Shown here: one piece after another, positions 56,291 through 64,000 of the stretch | How positions within the stretch are numbered: the first letter of the stretch is position 1 | Layout of the letters: each line of letters starts with the position of its first letter | NCBI GenBank assembly: GCA_007449985.2 | Contig: VIIQ02000793.1 | Span: forward strand, 54,705 to 118,704 | Reading direction: 5' to 3' | From: Desmodesmus armatus | Taxonomy: Eukaryota; Chlorophyta; Chlorophyceae; Sphaeropleales; Scenedesmaceae | Length of the DNA: 64,000 nucleotides | Notes under the pieces: generated by a model | The model's input: the letters and a program-made list of their open reading frames with translations, nothing else | The model's database searches: none | What the model was told of the DNA's origin: nothing | Translations under genes and position numbers: made by a program

Positions 56291-57789
56291 GGTAGCCAGC
56301 CAGTTGGCTAAGGCAGCAGTGGCAACATCATACAGCGACAATGCAGGGAACCCCCCCCCCCCCGTCCACACCCCACACACACCTTCCCTTCTGGATATCC
56401 TTATCAAAACCACACCACCCTCCCCTCCCCTGCTCTCCCCCCTTCCCAAACCAACCACCCAGGCACAGCCCCCCCTGGAGTGGCCAGCCAGTTGGCAAAG
56501 GCAGCAGTGGCAACATCATACAGCGACAATGCAGCAGCGGCAGCGGCAGCAGCAGCCAGCCGCAACACGTTTGCCGCCTGGGCGGAGCGAGTGGCACAAG
56601 ACCCGCAAGCAGCAGCACAAAGGGTACGCTGCGCTGTGCTAGCGGTGTGCTTGCATGCCCTGAACACACGCTATGCCGTGTTGCGCAGTATCATGTGGCG
56701 TGTTGTTGCGGTCAACGGCTGCCCATACTGTGCAGGTACCAGGGAGGTGCAGCAGTTAGTCGGCCTTTGACAACCAACATCCCAATGATGTGGGAGACTC
56801 TGTGACTCAATTACAAATGTTGAAGCCTGTGTCCTTTTCTACGCTGCTGTTGCACCAGGTGTTGAACAGTCAGGCCAACATAGAGGCAGATCTAGATGCA
56901 CTGGAAGCAGCACAGGAGGCCTGCTTGGCCGCAGCACGCGACTGCGCCAAGCAGCAGCAGCAGCAGCAGCAGCCCCTCAACAACAGTAGGGCACAGCCAG
57001 CAGCAGCAGCAGCAGCAGGAGGAGGACATGGTGGTGGCATGGAGTCTTTGAGGCACCAGTTGGATAAGGCATACTTGGCTGCTTGCAAAGCAAATGAGTG
57101 GAGGGAGATGACAGAGGTGAGGGGTGGGGGGGGCAGGGTTTTGGGGGGTGATTTAGGGTTCAGGGGCCACTAGGAAGATGTCAGCTGCCATTGTTGTGGC
57201 TAAAGTTCATAGGCCATCAGCAGCAGCAGCAGCAGCAGGGATTGGTGGTGGTGCTGGGATGGGATCCTTGAGGCAGCAATTGGACAAAGCGTATTTGGCT
57301 GCCTGCAAAGCAAATGAGTGGAGGGACATGACAGAGGTGAGAGGGGGGGGCAGGTTTTGGGGGGTGGTTAAGGGTTTTGGGGCCACTAGGAAGATGTGAG
57401 CCGTCATCATTGTGGCTAAAGTTCATAGGCCAGCAGCAGCAGCAGCAGCAGCAGGGGTTGATGGTGGTGGTGGCATGGAATCCTTGAGGCACCAGTTGGA
57501 TAAGGCATACTTGGCTGCCTGCAAAGCAAATGAATGGAGGGACATGACAAAGGTGAGGGGTTGTGAGGGGGGTGTACAGGTTTTGCAAGGCACTGGGATT
57601 GTTGGCTGTCCATGTTATAGGTTGATCTCAAAGGCCCAAACCACTCAACTATGTGACAACTATGGGACCGAGGACTGGCGGGGATACTGTCTGCACATGT
57701 CAGAGAGAGCAAGATGTCTTTCAACTGTGTGCTATCATCAAGGTTGCTCCTCCTCTTGCTGCTGGCGCTGCTGCTGCTGCCGCCGCCGC

Positions 57790-57831
<42 letters not shown>

Positions 57832-57949
57832 GTATGCCTCCCAATACAGGTGCTCATGCAGCAGCGGCTGCCCGACACGCAGCTGTCGTCGTTTGTGGCC
57901 CTTGCAGACAAGATCAATTGTATACTGCTGTTATGCTGTCGTCAATGTC

Positions 57950-57990
<41 letters not shown>

Positions 57991-58820
57991 GTGTATACCA
58001 GGTGCTCGTGCAACAGCGGCTGCCGGACAAGCAGCTCTCCTCCCTGTTGTCACTTGCCGACAAGATCAACGGTGTACTTCTGTACTAACATGCTTCTTGC
58101 TGCTGCTGCTGCTGCTGCTGCCGTTGCAGGTCCCAGGGCAGCAGCGGCTGCCGGACAAGCAGCTGTCCTCGTTGCTGTCCCTTGCCGACAAGATCAACGG
58201 TGTGCTGCTGTACTGTCACCAACTTGCATATTGCTGCTGCTGCTGCTGTCACAGGTCCTAGTGCAGCAGCGGCTGCCGGACAAGCAACTCTCTTCCTTGT
58301 TGTCCCTTGCTGACAAGATCAATGGAGTATTGGACAGCTGGCAGCAGGCAGCAACAACGGAGGTGTTCTGGCTACTGGGAGTCAACACAGCGGGCCTGGC
58401 AGATGGCTCAACCCTCAACCAGGTACAGACTGATTTTTCTTGCAATGTCTATGTTTTCAGTAGTTTATCGTGTTCATTGTATGAAATTCCGCACACAACA
58501 CAACCAATGAGGTGAGTGTCAACGTGCAACAGTATGAAGGTGGCGGGAAAAGCAGGACACTACCTTTCTGTTCCGGCTCAGTAGTAGCATCCCCCAGGTG
58601 GCTGGATCACATGCAGATGCACATGCACAGTCGCATGCAGAGTCAGTCCCGGATGGCGATGAATTGCGCCGGCTACTTATACTATGCCACAGCGGCAAAC
58701 ACTACCACAACCGCTGCTGCAAGCACTAACTGCACTGCTCTGCTGTGCTGTGCTGCGATAATCGCTGCTTTCGGCGCAGGTGGTAGCAGCAGCCACGGCG
58801 GCAGCAGGCACCGGCGCCAG

Positions 58821-58864
<44 letters not shown>

Positions 58865-58957
58865 TCAACAGCACAGCAAGCACATCCACTGCTGCTGCTG
58901 GGTCCTCACCTACAGCAGCAGCAGCAGCAGCAGCAGGAGGCGGATCCAGCAGAGAAA

Positions 58958-58991
<34 letters not shown>

Positions 58992-59460
58992 TGGCAGGCA
59001 GCTCCAGCAGCGGTCCAGCTTAACACGAGGCAGCAGCTACCTAGACCTCTTGACAGGAGACACCCCCGCAGCGCTCAGCACAAGCAACCCCTTCCTTATC
59101 GCTGCTTCCACCAGCATGGGTAGTGTTAGCAGTAGTACACTAGGTGTCTATGGCAGTGTGGGGCCGCCAGCAGCAGCAGCAGCAGCCGCCGGCGGCTCGT
59201 CAGCAGCAGCAGCAGCAGCAGGGAAGCCAGCAGGGCCTGATGAGCTACAGAGATATCTTCAGGACTTAGGGGTGGGGCCGAATAACGTCCCGGGGGCGTT
59301 ACTTGGCGGTTCGCAGCAGGGTAGCGGCAGCACTAGCAGCTTTGAATTTTATCAGATACAGCAGGTGCAGCAGCACTTTGTACACATACAGCAGCACTAC
59401 CCTGGAGGACAGGGTTTAGGAGGACATCCTACTGGCAACAGCAGCGGCGGTTTAGGGCTG

Positions 59461-59491
<31 letters not shown>

Positions 59492-59645
59492 GGCGGACGT
59501 ATCCCAACATACAGCACAAAAGCCTACCGGCAGTGCAGATTTCGGTCCGCAGGTTCAGCAGCAGCAGCAGACAGTGGGGTGGATGGGGACGCACCCGCCG
59601 CTGCAGAAATACCCACAGATTCCCCCGGTCTCGCAACCTCCCCAG

Positions 59646-59676
<31 letters not shown>

Positions 59677-61295
59677 CACTGAGAAGTGGAGAACGCACTG
59701 GCAGCACCGGCAGCAGTGCTACTACCGGCAGCAGCATTACTTTGGGTGGGCGGCAGGGCTTGGTTCTTCCTTCTGCTGCTGCTGCTGCTGGTGGTGGTCC
59801 CAGTAGCAGCGGGTCAGCAGCTTCCTCAGCAGCTCTCAGTGCTGCCGCTGCTGCTGGTGTCACTAGCGGTGCTGATGTCACTACTGGTGTCACTACGGGC
59901 GGCCCCAGCAGCACTGGATCGGCAGCAGCAGCGGCAGCAGTCACTGCTGCCGCTGCAGCCGCCGGTGACAGCGGCAGCAGTAGCGACGGCGCTGCTGTGC
60001 CTATGAGTTACACCAACCCCTTTGCGTCACTCGACACACAGACCATCATGAAGGGCCTCAAAGGCCCTAGCAGCAGTACTGCTGCTGCTGCTGCTGCTGC
60101 TGGCAGCAGTGATTCAGGCCCTGCTTCTGCACCTGCCGGCAAGCTTTCCAGGCCCTCTGATGCAAGGATACCTCCCCGAAGCAGCAGCATGGACGGCACT
60201 GGCACCAGCAGCAGCAGTACCCCGGCTGCAGAGGGACACCCGGTGACACACAACCACCACCACCCACAGCCCAAACGGGCAGCTCCTCTACCGCCCCAGC
60301 AGCAGAAGCAGCAGCAGCAGCAGCCGCCGGTGCTTCAGCCGCTGCATATGGTGCAGGCACAGGGTGGTGAGGGCCCTTCCCCGTTTGCAGGGACTTCTCC
60401 TGTATTGTCGCCTGGGTTATCACCGGCCTTTCAGCAGCAGCAGCAGGGGCCGGGTCAGTGGGACCAGCTGCGGGGGAAGGTGCAGCAGCTGTTCCAGTCG
60501 GCGGCTGTGCTGCCGTCTCACTGTGGGGCGTGTGGTCTGGCTGGCAGGTGAGGGGAGGCAGGGGGGGCGTACGGGAAGGAGGGGGCGGCCTTTTGTTTGG
60601 AAACGTAGGCCGCTGCATCATGCTGCCTCTGTTCGGCTCCTGCAGGTCTGCGTTGGAGGCTGCTGTGCTTCAGCTGTTGGTAGAGCAGCAGCTGCACCGC
60701 AGTGTAGCATACACAGCTGCAGTATGGGCTGAAGTGTGTTGTCGCTGCCACCTTCCTCTTGTCTGTTCCCTGCAGGTCTGCGTTAGAGGCCGCTGTGCTT
60801 CAGCTGCTTGTGGAGCAGCAGCTGCATCACAGCATACTGTGCTAGCATTTGGTGTGTAATGCTGACGTTTATGGCCACTGCCCACTGCCGTGTGCATTGC
60901 TTGCAGGTCTACGTTGGAGGCCGCTGTGCTTCAGCTGCTGTCCCACTGTACTGTACGTGTACTACTGTACTGTGCTGTGGTCTGAAAGTGTTGTTTCTGC
61001 TCGTTGTCAAAAACCACCTGCAGGTCTGCGTTGGAGGCTGCTGTACTGCAGCTGTTGGTGGAGCAGCAGCTGCACCACGAGCACTTGCTGAATGTGTATT
61101 TGCTGTGCACTGTTCCGTCGCGCATGCAGGTCTGCATTGGAGGCTGCTGTATTGCAGCTGCTTGTGGAGCAGCAGCTGCACCACGAGCTGCAGGTCCAGC
61201 AGCTGCAGGCGCAGCACCAGCAGCAGGTGGCAGAGATCAAGGCCATGGCGGTGCAACGGTTCAAGGAGCTGCAGCAGCAGCTGCACCAGCACTAG
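52077..61295 (+). CDS. VHS-like / GAT-like trafficking adaptor (TOM1/TOL-like), low-complexity C-terminus
   Basis: Core exons: 52077-52262, 53231-53397, 54540-54745, 56463-56623, 56859-57116, 58255-58422, 58780-60547 and 61130-61295, about 1026 aa. Residues 1-140 resemble a VHS superhelix (LLAALSDRLKSEATHVVLNTLT, LHTICLNSPAAVHDQL, LLLDWAFLYG). Exons 5-6 could form a GAT-like helical bundle (NIEADLDALEAAQEACLAAARDCA, LDKAYLAACKANEW, QRLPDKQLSSLLSLADKINGVLDSW). That architecture would place it in ubiquitin-dependent endosomal sorting. Exon 7 codes a long Ala/Gln/Ser/Gly/Pro region with SSYLDLLTGD and TNPFASL motifs. The last exon gives a coiled coil (LEAAVLQLLVEQQL...RFKELQQQLHQH). The polyQ tract near 59465-59545 needs a one-base change. 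Up to four more exons (54857-55691) may be included. Confidence 0.6.
52441..53008 (+). repeat. 5'-part copies of VHS-like exon 2
   Basis: Copies near 52441, 52694-52762 and 52940-53008 repeat ICLNSPAAVHDQLLGSSSK, most with a C-tract plus CAG acceptor. They lie upstream of the intact exon 53231-53397. The 52940-53008 copy is 69 nt, phase 0 at both ends, and ends in a GTGATG donor-like site, so it could act as a cassette exon. Confidence 0.85.
53484..53818 (+). repeat. 3'-part copies of VHS-like exon 2, with donors
   Basis: Copies at 53484-53554 and about 53772-53818 repeat the exon end (FPGVEGAAAQLLLDWAFLYG) and the GTGAGCC or similar donor. They lie downstream of the intact exon. The second copy carries an in-frame stop. 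Confidence 0.85.
54084..54480 (+). repeat. 5'-part copies of VHS-like exon 3, with acceptors
   Basis: Two units at 54084 and 54315 (231 and 225 bp before the next unit) repeat the CAG acceptor plus EELGRRSFA...SSS.LRSMLQ, then a shared non-exon tail with CACAGCACACAGCACGACACAG. They lie upstream of the intact exon 54540-54745. Confidence 0.9.
54857..55691 (+). repeat. Four phase-1 symmetric copies of the 3' part of VHS-like exon 3 (candidate repeat-coding exons)
   Basis: Units 54857-54967 (111 nt), 55088-55213 (126), 55361-55477 (117) and 55581-55691 (111) each have an AG acceptor, an open frame coding a LREDSQLGLPQY...QQLGSPLA module, and a GTGAG or GTAAG donor. All lengths are multiples of three and all enter and leave in the phase used by the intact exon. 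Differences among copies are mostly synonymous. Pro-coding C-rich spacers separate them. They may therefore be spliced in as 37-42-residue repeats, or may only be border duplications that gained acceptors. Confidence 0.7.
56019..56080 (+). repeat. Degenerate fifth copy of the exon 3 module
   Basis: A decayed unit (ALREDSQLTLLQLDQG) without a proper donor, beyond the four regular copies. Confidence 0.7.
56250..56346 (+). repeat. 5'-part copy of VHS-like exon 4 containing a C33 run
   Basis: It repeats the CAG acceptor and the VASQLAKAAVATSYSDNA segment of exon 56463-56623. The short C tract of the intact exon is replaced by 33 consecutive C at 56256-56288 followed by GGGG. Confidence 0.9.
57219..57553 (+). 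repeat. 3'-part copies of VHS-like exon 5, with donors
   Basis: Two copies (57219-57338 and 57431-57553) repeat SLRHQLDKAYLAACKANEW with the GTGAG donor, downstream of the intact exon 56859-57116. Their possible acceptors do not match the phase-0 donor, so they are unlikely cassette exons. Confidence 0.9.
57760..58203 (+). repeat. 5'-part copies of VHS-like exon 6, each preceded by a CTG tract
   Basis: Three copies (57850-57921, 58001-58074 and 58130-58203) repeat the CAG acceptor and QQRLPDKQLSSLLSLADKIN. They lie upstream of the intact exon 58255-58422. Each acceptor, including the intact one, has a (CTG)n tract in the polypyrimidine position. Confidence 0.9.
58780..60547 (+). repeat. Low-complexity coding exon with CAG/GCA trinucleotide tracts
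   Basis: Multiple GCA/GCT tracts (polyAla), CAG tracts (polyGln) and AGC tracts (polySer) arise from the same CAG-type repeat read in different frames. This is exon 7 of the VHS-like gene, entered from an acceptor at 58779 and left at the GTGAGG donor at 60548. Confidence 0.8.
60647..61088 (+). repeat. 5'-part copies of VHS-like last exon, with acceptors
   Basis: Four copies (60647-60705, 60776-60835, 60907-60944 and 61023-61088) repeat the CAG acceptor and SALEAAVLQLLVEQQLH, about 115-130 bp apart. They lie upstream of the intact last exon 61130-61295. Confidence 0.9.
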
Positions 61296-61469
61296 TAGGG
61301 ACCTGCTATTTTTCGGCTACCCACAAGCCAGGATGTGGGTGCTTGCAGAGGGGTCAGCAGAGCTGGTGCGCAGCAGCAGCAGCAGCAGCACAGTGCTGTG
61401 ATGTCAGGTGCTAGCCTTCTTGGCTGCAGGATGCCTGCAGTCAACCCACAATGGTGGTGCTTGTCAGTC

Positions 61470-62040
61470 GTTCCAAGGAGCTGCAGCAGCAGCAGCAGCA
61501 GCAGCAGCTGATGACGCACCAGCACCAGCACTAGCGGCAATATCATGCTGGATCTGCAGCCTACCCATCTTGCCGAGGATGGCGGTGCAGCGCTTCAAGG
61601 AGCTGCAGCAGCAGTGATGACACACCAGCACCAGCAGTGACACCCTGTTGGGTATCTTGTCACAAGATATTGGGCAGTGCCCGTTTTGCCTGCCCACAAG
61701 ACAGGATGTGAGGTATAGGCAGTTACCAGGCTGGTGTGATGTGTGGTCAAGACACGCGCTGCTGCCTTTGTAAGGGGAACAGGGTTCTGCTCACATCTGT
61801 GTGGCTGCGGCGTCACAGAGCTGCAGCAGCGTAGCAGCAGCAGCAGCTGATGACGCAGCAGCAGCAGCAGCCTAGCAGTGTATGCGACGGTTGAGGTTTC
61901 GGCCCACTCAACTGCATGACACATACACACAACCAGGATGGGGGGGCTTGTCATTCTTGCCAAAGACCTGCAGCAGCAGCAGCAGCAGCAGCAGCAGGTG
62001 ATGAGGATGTTGATAATGATGCAGCAGCACCAGCACTAGC
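61470..62040 (+). repeat. Copies of the VHS-like terminal coding end beyond the stop
   Basis: Four diverged copies (about 61470, 61583, 61818 and 61965) repeat the KELQQQ...HQH-stop region with expanded CAG tracts. All lie downstream of the stop at 61293-61295, so they fall in the 3' UTR or beyond. Confidence 0.8.
61769..61773 (+). terminator. Candidate TGTAA polyadenylation motif of the VHS-like gene
   Basis: TGTAA lies 474 nt past the stop codon. The motif fits green algal polyadenylation signals, but the distance is long. Confidence 0.3.
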
Positions 62041-64000
62041 CATGACCACGCTGTGGACCACAATGTAGTCTCACAGGGGAGCTGTGCTGAGTGATTAGAA
62101 TGAGCTGCTGGTGACGGAAGCCTCAGGCTTATGTTTGAGTCGGTGTCGGCGGCTGGAGCATCCTGGGTACGCCTGAGCGGCATGCCGCTATGTACGTTGC
62201 TAACGCAGGGCAACCTAGTAATGCCGGGCCAGCCTTAGGCGGTAGGGGGGCAGCAAATCTCCAAGAGACCTCTAGAGGTCTCTTAGAGAGTACACTTGGG
62301 AGGTGGTTTGTTGCGCTGCATGCACGATCGTTGGTGCATGGCCAGGTGAATACACGGGGAAGTGTTTGCCCAGTTTGATGCGTTGTGCTTGAGAGTACAC
62401 TGTGCTTGGGTAACTGTGTGTGTGACTCACTAGTGAGTTGCTGTGGAGAGATGCTGTGAGGACTCGCTCCACCGTGGAGCTGAGCTCCCAAGAGCCCTGG
62501 CAGCCGTGTGCTGAACTCAACACAGAGTGCTTGTGAGCGTGTGTACTGTTGGTGTTTGCTTCTCCCCATCAAATGGTTCAGGGGGCTGTTTTGTGGTTTT
62601 TGTCGGCATGCCGTGGCGACTGAAATTCCATACAGTCGGTGTGTGTACTGCCGCCTGCTGTACAAGCAGCTGGTAGGGAAAAACTGGCACTGCATCGGAT
62701 CTGAAATGTGTTCAGGTCATGGAACGCTGAGCTGCAAGTGAACTTGTCTCCAGAGAGAGAAAAGACACTTAAGTGCCAGGCACTCAACCCTTGTTTGAAA
62801 TGGGGGGGGGGCGTGTGTGACCTCCTGTTGGTTGCCACGTCGCCACTGCTCTTGTGTCCACATTTACACACCAAGGCAGCACTCAACTCACCAAGGCAGG
62901 AGTGTGCGGCAACATCTTGACAAACCAATTTGAACCAACAGTAAATTTGTTCCAAGCTGGCCCAGCATTGAAGGATTCAGGCCCTCCCCCCACCCCACCT
63001 AAGACCCGGCACCTTGTCATATGCTGCTCATACAGCTTCAGTCTGTCACTACACACGCGGATGCGACCTACACGAATTGTCGGCCCTGGGCGCATCATAC
63101 AGCACATCAGCGATCTGTCACAGATGCAGTGCATGCCGGATACTCACTGCCTACCAACAGGACTCCTCACAGAGCCTGTGGCCAAATCCAAAAGCAGTCC
63201 ACCCTGCCTATCAACCAGCCTACCTGTCAAACAAACAAAACAACCACAAAAAAAACTACACAGCAAAAGACAATAAAGAAGATTACCCCATGATAGCACA
63301 GTCAGGTTGCACCGGGAGAGGTACAACTTGTACTTGAAAGTGGTGATGCAATCAACATGCACACTCTGTTGAAGCCAGCAGCACTGCTGCCAAATCGATT
63401 TGCGACACAACAAGGCTCACAGCCAAGCTGAAACTTCAGCTCAATGCCTTGACTCCTCTCACTTGTTCACCTGCAAGAAAGGCTGTGCACCCCCCCCCCC
63501 CATTTTGTGCCCTACACATCACCACCATCTGCAACAACAACCCCTCCATCACTTGGGACAGGCTGAAAACTGCCCAGCATGCTTAGACATGAGGGCCTAA
63601 CAAGGACGGCCGTTGAAACGAACTCATCGCTTCAATGCGCAAGTGCCACTACAACAACCTGACTGCTCAGCCATTCGAGCAACCCTCCAACACCACCATT
63701 GCCATGTGCCCCCCCCCACCCACCCCACACACACACACTGCCATGCTTAGGATCCACACCCGCCAGGAGCACGACCAAAGCTGGTGGGGAAAATTGTTCA
63801 GGCTCGCCTCTGCACCGTGCAGACCCGTCACTCCCGGGGTGACCCGTCACTCCACCAGCAGTGCATCCCTTCACAGTCACATCGAAACTATTCAAGCTCT
63901 AAACACTGGCCGACGTGGTACGTGCGCCGACACAGCACGGCATGCCGCTGCTGCAAGCCCCAGCCCCTGCCTTCTGGTACTGCTGCTGCTGCTGCCGCTT
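62041..64000. other. Right-end region, no gene recognised
   Basis: Open frames are short and without family motifs. Features present are a 22-bp perfect palindrome at 62263-62284, a few G/C homopolymers (62802-62810 and 63490-63500), and a CTG tract at the very edge (63980-64000) that could belong to a gene beyond the window. Confidence 0.45.
62263..62284. repeat. 22-bp perfect palindrome
   Basis: The segment equals its own reverse complement over 22 bp, centred on CTAG, with no spacer. It may be a dimeric protein-binding site or a chance structure. Confidence 0.95.

Noticed and set aside
57412..58515. A 367-aa plus-strand frame with poly-Cys/poly-Leu
   Set aside because: It reads CTG tracts and exon copies in a frame different from the supported exons; only 58255-58422 is coding in the gene model.

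Overview
The window is nuclear DNA from an intron-rich eukaryote, most likely a chlorophyte green alga. The evidence is GT-AG introns throughout, many CAG/CTG and poly-C/poly-G tracts, TGTAA-type polyadenylation motifs, a protein with an apparent thylakoid-lumen signal, and a polymorphic-membrane-protein-like gene of a kind known from green algae. A chlamydomonadalean such as Haematococcus would fit, but that is a guess. No rRNA, tRNA or CRISPR array was seen.

Layout: (1) 225-314 (-), a signal-peptide first exon of a gene running off the left edge. (2) 1279-6393 (+), a beta-helix/cysteine-rich/multi-pass membrane protein. (3) 6394-9535, no gene recognised. (4) 9536-11399 (-), an Mpv17/PMP22-family protein. 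(5) 13711-19114 (-), a 7-exon SAM-dependent methyltransferase (323 aa, all splice phases consistent) with a transit peptide and twin-arginine lumen signal. (6) 19731-51521 (-), RPN1/PSMD2, the 26S proteasome base subunit, as 19 exons over 31.8 kb. Its second intron (11.3 kb) holds a non-LTR retrotransposon and several satellite arrays. (7) 52077-61295 (+), divergently transcribed from RPN1 across 555 bp, a VHS-like/GAT-like protein with a long Ala/Gln/Ser-rich region and a C-terminal coiled coil. (8) 61296-64000, terminal-exon copies and then nothing recognised.

The most striking observation is that almost every exon of the three genes between 13.5 and 62 kb is surrounded by partial copies of itself, with a strict polarity. 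Copies of an exon's 5' part, carrying the 3' splice site, lie upstream of the intact exon. Copies of its 3' part, carrying the 5' splice site, lie downstream. This is what repeated tandem duplication across exon-intron borders would leave when only one intact exon is under selection. It litters the introns with decoy splice sites and explains much of the intron swelling. In the VHS-like gene one such array (54857-55691) consists of four phase-1 symmetric units whose differences are mostly synonymous, so they may be real repeat-coding exons.

Four places need a single-base change to keep the expected reading frame: two in RPN1, one in the polyQ region of the VHS-like gene and one in the membrane-protein gene. 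Long-read indel errors are the simplest explanation, but pseudogenisation cannot be excluded from sequence alone.
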